From: Planococcus glaciei
GTDB lineage: Bacteria; Bacillota; Bacilli; Bacillales_A; Planococcaceae
Length of the DNA: 64,000 bases
Direction of reading: 5' to 3'
NCBI RefSeq assembly: GCF_900099655.1
Contig: NZ_FNDC01000001.1
Span: 310,001 to 374,000 of the forward strand
Positions within the stretch are counted from its first letter, which is position 1, and each line of letters opens with the position of its first letter. Below the pieces are notes generated by a model. That model was given only the letters and a program-made list of their open reading frames with translations. It was not told where the DNA came from and ran no database searches. Below, piece by piece: positions 8,227 to 16,111 of the stretch. Position numbers and translations under genes: made by a program.

Positions 8227-9510
8227 ATGAAAAAGACGGCCGCCAAAAAAATATTAATTCTTAGTGGAATCTCGCATATGATTGACGTCGTAGAAACCGC
8301 AAAAAGAATGGGGTTCTACACCATCGTGACGGACAAGGCACCCGGCTCCCCTGCGAAAGCATACGCCGATCGATCTTACGATGTCAGCACCTCGGATATG
8401 GACCGCTTAGCGGAAATTGCACAGTCGGAAGGGATTGACGGCGTGTTCAATGGTTTTGACGACTTGAATACGTGGAACGCTTTGGCATTGTGCGAAAAAT
8501 TGGGAATGCGCTATTACGCAACGAAAGAACAGTTGGAAATCTGTTCGAACAAAGATCAGTTCAAGGCATTTTGCCGCCAATTCAACGTACCGGTCATCGG
8601 CGAATATGAAATCGGTGCAGACTTGAATGAGGCAGATCTTGCCGCCTTGAAGTACCCGGTCATCGCCAAACCGGTTGACAGCTATGCGAGCCAAGGCATT
8701 ACCGTGTGCTACAGCCCGGAAGAACTGAAGGCCGGCTATCAAAAAGCCCTTGATTATTCCAAATCTCAAACAGCCATCATCGAACCGTTTATCGACACGC
8801 CTTACGGAACGATGATGTATTATACGGTCCAAAACGGAGAAGTGTACTTGTCCGCTGTAACAGACCGCCACGTGCACAAGCAGGCAAAGGAACATCCGCC
8901 GCTGCCGATCGCCGTCGCTTTTCCGTCCCGCCATAAAGAACTTTACCTGGAAAAAGTGGACCCGCAAGTGCGGGAGATGATCCGCGCCATGAATATCAAC
9001 AACGGCGTTCTGCTGATTCAGGCTTTATATGAAAATGAGGAATTTTATATTTACGAAATGGGCTTCCGGATCAGCGGTTCCCAGCACTATACGATTGTTG
9101 AAAAGCAAACAGGCGTCAACCTGCTCGAAATGATGCTCGACTATGCCGTCGGCGAAGACATTGCCAAATACGACATCTCGAAATATGACAACAGCTATAT
9201 GCCGTATCCTTCATGCAATTTGCCGATCCTGCTGAATCATGGAACCATCGCCGAAATCAAAGGGCTTGAGGAAATCCTGGCAATGCCCGGCATATTGAAC
9301 GCGGTCATCAACCGTAAAGTGGGCGATGAAGTCAAACCGAACGGATCGTACAGCCAAATGTTCGGCCGGTTCAATATTTCCGAAAACTCGCTGGCCGCCC
9401 TTCACAAGACCATCGATCTTCTTTATACAAAGCTGGAAATCGTCTCAACAGAAGGCTTTGATATGAAGCTGGTGAAATACCAGCCGACAGAAATCGAAGC
9501 CATTTCCTAA
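8227..9510 (+). CDS. ATP-grasp domain ligase, unknown substrate
   Basis: A 427-residue ATP-grasp enzyme of the carbamoyl-phosphate-synthase/biotin-carboxylase-like group. A Rossmann-like pre-ATP-grasp domain comes first (KILILSGISHMIDVVETA, residues 8-25). The ATP-grasp core follows, with YPVIAKPVDSYASQG near 143-157 and the adenine-binding TAIIEPFI near 180-187. The metal-binding region is FYIYEMGFRISG near 276-287. Such enzymes activate a carboxylate as acyl phosphate for attack by an amine or thiol. There is no pathway context, since it is a single gene with its own terminator. The ribosome binding site is GGAGG before the ATG. Confidence 0.8.
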   Translation: MKKTAAKKILILSGISHMIDVVETAKRMGFYTIVTDKAPGSPAKAYADRSYDVSTSDMDRLAEIAQSEGIDGVFNGFDDLNTWNALALCEKLGMRYYATKEQLEICSNKDQFKAFCRQFNVPVIGEYEIGADLNEADLAALKYPVIAKPVDSYASQGITVCYSPEELKAGYQKALDYSKSQTAIIEPFIDTPYGTMMYYTVQNGEVYLSAVTDRHVHKQAKEHPPLPIAVAFPSRHKELYLEKVDPQVREMIRAMNINNGVLLIQALYENEEFYIYEMGFRISGSQHYTIVEKQTGVNLLEMMLDYAVGEDIAKYDISKYDNSYMPYPSCNLPILLNHGTIAEIKGLEEILAMPGILNAVINRKVGDEVKPNGSYSQMFGRFNISENSLAALHKTIDLLYTKLEIVSTEGFDMKLVKYQPTEIEAIS

Positions 9511-9537
9511 AGTCTGCGGGACAATCCGGCCAACTAA

Positions 9538-9570
9538 AAAACGGACATCCTCTTTAAGGCTGTCCGTTTT
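9538..9570. terminator. Bidirectional terminator
   Basis: Stem AAAACGGACA/TGTCCGTTTT between two convergent genes, with A-tract and T-tract on both sides. Confidence 0.8.
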
Positions 9571-9577
9571 CTCATTT

Positions 9578-10636
9578 TCAGCTTTTTGCTGTGTATTTTT
9601 TCACTGCCGGCAAAATTTCATTGCCGATCAATTCAATATTCCGCAGCAAGCGGTCGAACGGCACACCGCCGAAGTCCATTTGGGCAATATAGCGCTGGTG
9701 GTCGAACACTTCGTGCTGATACAGGATTTTTTCGATGATTTGCTGCGGGCTGCCGATGTTCATCACATCATGTGGATGCGCCCCCTGGTAGAAATGCGGC
9801 TTTGGATAGCCCCGGCCGTTTGTCAGCATCATGCCTTTGTCGATATGCGGATGCATTTCATCAAATGCCTGCTGCGTCGTTTCGGCCGCATGGAAAAATC
9901 CGGCCGTCGCCACCGGCAGCTCAGCCGGATCGAAGCCGCTTTCGGCCGCGGCTTCCCGGTAAGCGTCCACCGTGTACTTAAAGCTTTCCGCTGGCCCGCC
10001 AAGTGTGGCAAGCATCATCGGAACTCCTGCGTGCCCTGCTTTAATGGCGCTTGCCGGATGCCCTCCGACCGCACGCCAAATCGGCAATGAGCCGTTCTGT
10101 GGACGCGGGATGATGCGGGCGTTGCGGAGCGGTGCCCGGAATTCACCGCTCCAATTGACCACTTCCTGTTCATTGATCTGAAGCAGCAAGGCAAATTTCT
10201 CTTCATACAGCTCTTCATAATCCCGGACGTCGTAGCCAAGCAGTTCAAACAGTCCGATGCGCGATGCGCGGCCGGCGACTATTTCCGCCCGCCCTTCTGA
10301 AATCAGATCGATGGTGGCAAAATCTTCAAAGACGCGCACCGGATCGGACGTGCTGATGATGGTCGATGAACTCGAAATCTTGATTTTTTCGGTCGCCTGG
10401 GCAATCGCAGCGAGTACTGCGGTATGGGCCTGCGTCGCAAAATAGTCCTGGTGGCTTTCACCGACGCTGAAAAAGTCGAGCCCTGCCTCTTCCGCCAGTT
10501 TGGCCAGCTCGATAATCTGGCGGATGCGTTCGCCGGCCGAAATTCGTTCCCCTGTTTGCGGATCTGGAATGTGGTCCCCTAATGTGTACAGCCCGAATTC
10601 TAGGCCATTCTGCTGATTGATGCGGTATTTCTCCAT
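9578..10636 (-). CDS. LLM-class flavin-dependent oxidoreductase
   Basis: Bacterial luciferase-like monooxygenase family, 352 residues from the ATG at 10636. AAGGAAGG lies at the right distance for this start; in-frame ATGs at 10645 and 10660 overlap or precede it. Visible family segments are LAEEAGLDFFSVGESHQDYF, KIKISSSSTIISTSDPVRVFEDFATID and SEGRAEIVAGRAS, and the FMN-phosphate region PIWRAVGGHPASA. The family is usually FMN- or F420-dependent, with many possible substrates. It is a lone gene with no specific context. Confidence 0.85.
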   Translation of the reverse strand: MEKYRINQQNGLEFGLYTLGDHIPDPQTGERISAGERIRQIIELAKLAEEAGLDFFSVGESHQDYFATQAHTAVLAAIAQATEKIKISSSSTIISTSDPVRVFEDFATIDLISEGRAEIVAGRASRIGLFELLGYDVRDYEELYEEKFALLLQINEQEVVNWSGEFRAPLRNARIIPRPQNGSLPIWRAVGGHPASAIKAGHAGVPMMLATLGGPAESFKYTVDAYREAAAESGFDPAELPVATAGFFHAAETTQQAFDEMHPHIDKGMMLTNGRGYPKPHFYQGAHPHDVMNIGSPQQIIEKILYQHEVFDHQRYIAQMDFGGVPFDRLLRNIELIGNEILPAVKKYTAKS

Positions 10637-10963
10637 GTCTTCCATCCTTCCTTGATACATGCATTAAAAAATATCTTGAATTCAGTATATCTCGCCCTCG
10701 GCATGAAAGTAAGTAAAATGCTCTCTTTTTTAAGCTGTCCCCTAAATTCCTACCATCCAAGAGGGTGGGAATAAATTTACAAAAAAATGTTAGAATCTGT
10801 AATAATAGTGTTTCTTTATTTTCTTTTAAATTTTATAATGAATGAAAGAGAATTTCTTTTTATCAAAAAAGTACTTTTATATTATATATTTTAATTATCA
10901 GTCAACTTACAATAAGCTTATTGCCAATTCTTCCATCCGGAGAATGCCCTTAATCTGAATGAG
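10637..10963. other. Intergenic region between divergent genes
   Basis: About 330 bases, AT-rich in the right half, separating the luciferase-like gene from the GGDEF-EAL gene. It must hold both promoters, but I see no box strong enough to assign and no coding region. Confidence 0.5.
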
Positions 10964-13384
10964 GTGAAGACCATTTTACAGCCTGAACCCCACAAACTGT
11001 TTGTTTCCTATTTAATCTTTCACATAACCGTCTATTACATATGGCTTTTTTATGGCGGCTTTACGGAAACCGTCCAGACAGCGGGAACTTACACTATCCC
11101 GTTTTCGGCTTCATTGGTTGCCACGCTGACGCTTTATCTCGTTTACCGGAAGAAGCAAGGCCCAAGAAAGTATTTCTGGCTTCTTTTTGCGCTGGGCTGC
11201 CTCAGCTACGCCATTGCAGAAGGCATCCGGATCTATTATTCAGTGATTCCGAAAAGCGAAGTGCCTTACCCAGGATGGGCAGACCTTTTCTATTTTCTCC
11301 AGATTCTTTTTTTCATCGCCGCTTTTCTCCAGCAGCTGTGGCAGAAGAAAAAAAACACCAATCAGATTAAATTTCTGTTCGATATGTGCATCATCATGGC
11401 TGTTTTTACGGCAATCAGCTGGCATTATGTCATTCAGTACGCATTTTCCGAAGGTTCGCTTTCTCCCGCGCTGCTCGCTACATCGATCGGTTATCCGGTC
11501 GGAGATTTGCTGCTCTTATTCTGCGCCATCAGCTTTTATATGCGCGCAGACATTCTGTTCCCCCGCCCTGTTTTGGCGCTTATTTGTGCCAGCGCAGGCG
11601 TCCAGATTTTCGCCGACACGGCGTATCTTTATTATTCCACCAAATCCGACAGCTATGTTTCGGGAACTCTTTTCGATCCGCTATGGACAGTGGGACTTTT
11701 GCTGACGGCTCTTGCCGGCATATACGCGCTGCAGGAACAAAGAAAAGAAACGGATGCGCCGAGCTTGGCCGCTGGCACTGTGCCAGCCAACGACGAAGGC
11801 GTTTCGCTGCGAATGTTATTTCCCTATTTTAGCCTCGTGCTGCTGTTTATCGTCATGGTCTTTGAAAAAGACGGACCCATGAACGGCTTGATTGTCGGAG
11901 CGGGTATGTCTGTCGCCCTGATTATCTTAAGACAAGTTTTCACCATGCTCGAGAATCAGAAATTATTGGCCCAGTATCATGATTTGACTGCCATCCTGGA
12001 AGAAAAAATCGAGCAGCGGACGACCGAACTCAGCACGAAGAACGAACAATTGGCGGTAGCGGTGCAGAAAATGGAGCACATGGCTTACCACGACGCGCTG
12101 AGCGGATTGCCGAACCGGAGACTGTTTTTAAGCAAATTGAATGCTGCGATTGCTTCAGCCGAACGCCATTCACATCAACTCGCTGTCGTCTTTGTCGACT
12201 TGGACCGCTTTAAAAACATCAATGATACGTTTGGACACGAATTCGGCGACTTGCTGCTGCAGGGTTTTTCCAAAAAGATGGCTGAGAACCTGCGCCAAAT
12301 CGATACCGTGTCGCGGCAAGGCGGCGACGAATTCACCATCATCCTGAATGACATCAAAGCCACCGAAGACATTGTGCCGCTTGTCAAAAGAATCCAGTCT
12401 ATTCTCGAGAAACCTGTGGTTGTCAACGGACAGGAATTGCATGTGTCCATGAGCATCGGCATTGCCGTTTATCCGCAGGACGGAAAAACGACCGAGGAAT
12501 TGATGAAACACGCAGATATCGCCATGTACCACGCAAAAGAAAACGGCAAGAACAATTACCAGTTTTTCTCCGATGAAATGCAGTCGACCATGTTCCATAA
12601 AATCCAGCTGGAAAACGATTTGCGGGAAGCGCTCGACAACGAGGAATTTATCCTGCATTACCAGCCGCAAGTAGAAGCGGCCACCGGGAAAATCGTCGGA
12701 ATGGAAACCTTGATCCGCTGGCAGGCACCTGACGGGACGATCATTTCGCCAGCCGAATTCATCCCGCTGGCAGAAGACACTCGCCTGATCATCCCGATTG
12801 GAAAATGGGTGCTGCACCATTCCTGTATGCAGGCGAAAAAATGGCATGACGCAGGCCATACCCATTTAAAGCTTGCCGTCAACTTGTCGCCTCTTCAATT
12901 TATGCATGACGAATTGATGGACACCGTCCAAGATGTGCTCGAGGCGACCGGCTTTGACGCTTCGTCATTGGAACTGGAAATCACAGAAAGCGTCGCTGTC
13001 TATGATGCAGAAAAAACGATTGCCCGTATGCAGGCCTTGCGGAATATGGGTGTGCGGATCGCGCTCGATGATTTCGGCACCGGCTATTCATCCTTGGTCT
13101 ATTTGAAGAAATTCCCGATTAACAGCCTGAAAATCGCCCGGCCATTTATCCAGGATATGGTGGACAATCCAAAAGACAAAGCACTGGTCGAAGCGATTGT
13201 TTCGATGGCCCATAGCCTCGAATTGTCTGTCATTGCAGAAGGTGTGGAAACGCCTGAACAGCTCGCCTCCCTAAAAGCGCTGAAATGCGACGAAATCCAG
13301 GGCTATTTCTTCAGCAAACCGCTGGCTGCTGAAACTTTCGCCTCCTTGATCAATAAAAAAATGGATTCCATTAATATGCGGTAA
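10964..13384 (+). CDS. Membrane GGDEF-EAL cyclic-di-GMP protein
   Basis: An 806-residue protein. About eight to nine N-terminal hydrophobic segments fall within residues 10-330. A short coiled coil follows (LEEKIEQRTTELSTKNEQL, near 345-365). The GGDEF domain (about 375-530) has an intact GGDEF active site (SRQGGDEFTIIL, near 452). The EAL domain (about 550-800) begins with GMETLIRW rather than EAL. It keeps NLSPLQF, LELEITES, ALDDFGTGYSS, AEGVETPEQ and QGYFFSKP, but has LKIARPF where LKIDRSF is usual. Diguanylate cyclase activity looks likely; phosphodiesterase activity is less certain. The start is a GTG at 10964 with a weak upstream site, so the exact N-terminus is uncertain. Confidence 0.88.
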   Translation: MKTILQPEPHKLFVSYLIFHITVYYIWLFYGGFTETVQTAGTYTIPFSASLVATLTLYLVYRKKQGPRKYFWLLFALGCLSYAIAEGIRIYYSVIPKSEVPYPGWADLFYFLQILFFIAAFLQQLWQKKKNTNQIKFLFDMCIIMAVFTAISWHYVIQYAFSEGSLSPALLATSIGYPVGDLLLLFCAISFYMRADILFPRPVLALICASAGVQIFADTAYLYYSTKSDSYVSGTLFDPLWTVGLLLTALAGIYALQEQRKETDAPSLAAGTVPANDEGVSLRMLFPYFSLVLLFIVMVFEKDGPMNGLIVGAGMSVALIILRQVFTMLENQKLLAQYHDLTAILEEKIEQRTTELSTKNEQLAVAVQKMEHMAYHDALSGLPNRRLFLSKLNAAIASAERHSHQLAVVFVDLDRFKNINDTFGHEFGDLLLQGFSKKMAENLRQIDTVSRQGGDEFTIILNDIKATEDIVPLVKRIQSILEKPVVVNGQELHVSMSIGIAVYPQDGKTTEELMKHADIAMYHAKENGKNNYQFFSDEMQSTMFHKIQLENDLREALDNEEFILHYQPQVEAATGKIVGMETLIRWQAPDGTIISPAEFIPLAEDTRLIIPIGKWVLHHSCMQAKKWHDAGHTHLKLAVNLSPLQFMHDELMDTVQDVLEATGFDASSLELEITESVAVYDAEKTIARMQALRNMGVRIALDDFGTGYSSLVYLKKFPINSLKIARPFIQDMVDNPKDKALVEAIVSMAHSLELSVIAEGVETPEQLASLKALKCDEIQGYFFSKPLAAETFASLINKKMDSINMR

Positions 13385-13388
13385 CCAT

Positions 13389-13434
13389 AAAACCCCCTTT
13401 TCCGTTTTGAGTTTTAAACGGAAAAGGGGGTTTT
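13389..13434. terminator. Strong bidirectional terminator
   Basis: Long stem AAAACCCCCTTTTCCGTTT/AAACGGAAAAGGGGGTTTT between convergent genes. Confidence 0.9.
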
Positions 13435-13455
13435 ACATGATTCCGGCCGGATTTG

Positions 13456-14133
13456 TCACTTCCGGAAATTCAGCTGTCTGGAGACAATCTCCATAAACTC
13501 GTCAATCGACGAAGAATAATTGTTCCAGTGATGGTACCATTTCCGGATCGTATCGAGCAGCCAGAACGGCATCGGGGTGCCTTTGATCAGCCCGTAATAT
13601 TCGGTGTACGCTTTTTTCAAATGCTCCCAACGGAAATCGTTGCCGGGCTTGATGTATTCCGAGACGTCGAGAAGTTTTGCGCGCCCGTTTTGCAGGAGGA
13701 TGTTTTTCAAATGGATGTCGCGCGGATTCATCCCTTGTGCGCGGACAAACTCGCGGGCCGCTTCCACATCGGCAATCACCTGGTCCGGAACCGGAATGCC
13801 CTGCAGCAGGCAGTCAAAAAGTGTCGGGCCTTCTTCGTATTTCAAGACCAGCAGCCGGTCCGTGGCGCCGAAGCACCGAGAGAAAAACGGGGACTCCCCC
13901 AGCCGCTTGTACACTTCCGCCTCTGCTTCGAGTTTGTCCTGCTTGCCATCTGCGTAAAGCTTGAATGCATAACCGGGCTCGGTGAGCGACTGGAACACCG
14001 CCGCATCGGTTCCGACGCCGATGCAGCGCATATCCCTCGCTATCCCTTGTATAGTGACCGGCTCGTTGTCCGGGTGTGACGTTACGGTAAGGTTGTTCAA
14101 TGACGCTGAAGCCGTTTGCCAATATTGTTCCAT
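13456..14133 (-). CDS. Protein-kinase-like phosphotransferase
   Basis: A 225-residue protein of the small bacterial protein-kinase-like fold, starting at the ATG at 14133 behind CAAGGAGGG. It shows a glycine-loop-like IGVGTDAAVFQ, an invariant-Lys candidate in YAFKLY, and an alpha-C Glu candidate in LEAEAEVYKRL. The catalytic loop NPRDIHLKNILL corresponds to HxD...N, and LLDVSEY stands at the DFG position. The degenerate loop resembles Bacillus YrzF/YbdM-type proteins. Substrate is unknown. Confidence 0.7.
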   Translation of the reverse strand: MEQYWQTASASLNNLTVTSHPDNEPVTIQGIARDMRCIGVGTDAAVFQSLTEPGYAFKLYADGKQDKLEAEAEVYKRLGESPFFSRCFGATDRLLVLKYEEGPTLFDCLLQGIPVPDQVIADVEAAREFVRAQGMNPRDIHLKNILLQNGRAKLLDVSEYIKPGNDFRWEHLKKAYTEYYGLIKGTPMPFWLLDTIRKWYHHWNNYSSSIDEFMEIVSRQLNFRK

Positions 14134-14387
14134 GCGATCCCTCCTTGAATGTGGATTGCCATAAACCTTTATCCAGTTCCACTCAGTATAAAGAAAGTTG
14201 ATTCCGAGGAACAGCAACAACTATCGAGCGGTGGAAGGCCGCTAAAATCAAGCCCTTCCAAAAAGCCCAAACCCCTTTAAGCATAGGAATGCCCCGAAAG
14301 TTTACAAAGTTTAACACCTTCTTTAAAGCAGCTTAGCAATCGTCTGCAATACTGGATGACGTAAGCGAATGAGAGGAGATGGAGACT

Positions 14388-15233
14388 TTGAAAATTGCAG
14401 TTATCGGCGATTTGCATTATCCGGCACTCGAAGAAGGCTACCTGTTGACAGAAGAAGAGCGCAACGCGTTTTACGAAACGTTTCTGGAACGCTTTTTTTC
14501 CATCCAAGCAGACTTGTATGTATCCATTGGCGACTTGACGAATTACGGGCTGAAAGAGGAACTGGAGGAAGTCTATGCCTTGATCGACCAGCACCAAAAA
14601 CCGTTTGTCCAGGTACTCGGAAATCACGACGTCTACGGCATGAAGCGACGCGACGTGCTGATGGTCACGAAGCAGCAGCGCTACCAGGCGATTACGACTG
14701 ATGCAGCCACTCTCGCTTTTCTCGACACCGCAAAAGAGCAGGACACCAAGGACTGGGGAGGCACCATCGACCCCGAGCAGCTTGACTGGTTCGATGACGT
14801 TGTCGAAAGAAGCGGAGATTTGCCGCTGATCGTCTTCGCCCACCATCCCGTCCACGGCACGACAACCAACTCCAGTCAGGGCAAGCTCTGCATCCATCCC
14901 GACATTCCGGTATGGACCGTGTTGAGCCAAAAACAAGGGCGCGGCCTGTACGTCAACGGCCATAACCATTTCAATTCGATTGTGGAACGGGACCAGTGGA
15001 GCTTTATGCAGATTGCCGCCGTGCTCGATGAACAGGCCGTGCGCGTCGTCGAAGTGTCGGACTCCGAAATCTCCATACATTCCATCGACTTGTACGACCC
15101 GGAACTCAACAAACAGGCGCAAGTGATCGGCAACGCCATCAGCCATTTCCAGCTCAATCCGCATCCGCTTGGGACCTTGAACGACCTGCAGCACCAGATT
15201 GCTCTGGAGCCGGCCTCCACTAAAAAAGTATAA
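14388..15233 (+). CDS. Calcineurin-like metallophosphoesterase
   Basis: About 282 residues. The metal-binding blocks are in order: GDLHYP (DxH) near the N-terminus, SIGDLTNYG (GD), GNHDVYG (GNHD), FAHHPVHG (H) and NGHNHFN (GHxH). A TTG at 14388 is placed nine bases after GAGAGGAG. The alternative ATG at 14379 abuts that site and would add three residues. It hydrolyses phosphomonoester or diester bonds; the substrate is unknown. It has no signal peptide, so it is cytoplasmic. Confidence 0.8.
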   Translation: MKIAVIGDLHYPALEEGYLLTEEERNAFYETFLERFFSIQADLYVSIGDLTNYGLKEELEEVYALIDQHQKPFVQVLGNHDVYGMKRRDVLMVTKQQRYQAITTDAATLAFLDTAKEQDTKDWGGTIDPEQLDWFDDVVERSGDLPLIVFAHHPVHGTTTNSSQGKLCIHPDIPVWTVLSQKQGRGLYVNGHNHFNSIVERDQWSFMQIAAVLDEQAVRVVEVSDSEISIHSIDLYDPELNKQAQVIGNAISHFQLNPHPLGTLNDLQHQIALEPASTKKV

Positions 15234-15245
15234 GCTTCCAAGCAA

Positions 15246-15284
15246 AAAGGAGTTGTCCCAAAAGTAATTTGGGACAACTCCTTT
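15246..15284 (+). terminator. Intrinsic terminator / intergenic repeat hairpin
   Basis: Perfect 17-base stem AAAGGAGTTGTCCCAAA with its complement. It starts a longer repeat-like tract described in the findings. Confidence 0.75.
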
Positions 15285-15435
15285 GCGACGAAGCTAGTGC
15301 AGCGATGCAACGGTTTTTCATGTCCCGAAGCTGGCGTAGCGATGCAGGGACAGAAACAAGAGCAATAGTATTACCACATACTTTATTAGCAGCAAGGAGT
15401 TGTGAAAATCCCTTGCAGAGCGCTGCCTTCCCTTG

Positions 15436-15858
15436 TTACCCGAAAATGGCGCGGCCGTCTTCCATGTGGACCGGCACGGAGGAATGTTCATGAACGATGC
15501 GCCAGGAACCGTCCACTTTTTCCAGCACAAACGTAAAGCGGTTCTTCGTTTTACGCAATTGCTTGCCCGATTGATCAAGTGCCGCAAAGCTGATGATGCA
15601 ATGCACATGGGCGGAGTCTCCGTATTCCTTGGCCCCTTGGCTCTCCACTTCGGCGCGCAGCTTCGCCCCTTCCTGCTCCATTCCGCTGAACCATTCCGTT
15701 ACGAAAGCCCTCCACGCTTCGATCCCTGTGTATTCCCATTGCTCAAAGCAATCGAATATGCAGACATCCGGTGCATAGGCGGACAAAAACTTTTCGGCAT
15801 CCCCTTCGTACACTGCTTCCGTGTAGTTGGCTACCAGGTCTTGTACAGTCGCAAACAT
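15436..15858 (-). CDS. SnoaL/NTF2-like domain protein
   Basis: A 140-residue protein of the NTF2-like (ketosteroid isomerase/SnoaL) fold. It has an N-terminal helix pair (VQDLVANYTEAVYEGDAEKF), a YAPDVCIFDCF strand and the GIEAWRAFVTEWF segment. The typical C-terminal strands are FTFVLEKVDGSWRIVHEHSS. The ATG at 15858 is preceded by AAAGGGGA; upstream in-frame extension lacks such a site. The fold serves as an enzyme or binding domain. No ligand can be assigned. Confidence 0.75.
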   Translation of the reverse strand: MFATVQDLVANYTEAVYEGDAEKFLSAYAPDVCIFDCFEQWEYTGIEAWRAFVTEWFSGMEQEGAKLRAEVESQGAKEYGDSAHVHCIISFAALDQSGKQLRKTKNRFTFVLEKVDGSWRIVHEHSSVPVHMEDGRAIFG

Positions 15859-16111
15859 ATAAAATCCCCTTTCTTGGCACAGCGTTTTTAGTAGCATTCG
15901 TCTCCGGCAAGCCGATTTCCTGCCGGTAAACCTGACTGCCTTCTTGACGTGCGGACCGCCGCTTTGACAGGTCGTTTCCCTTGGCTGCCAAAATTGAAGA
16001 TTATGTGTCCGCTCCATCTGAAAAATTGAAAGGGTGCACCACGAAGACGTGCACTTCACTTCCGTTTTATATTAATATAGGTAGTGCTTGGAAAATTGGA
16101 AGGGGTTTATT

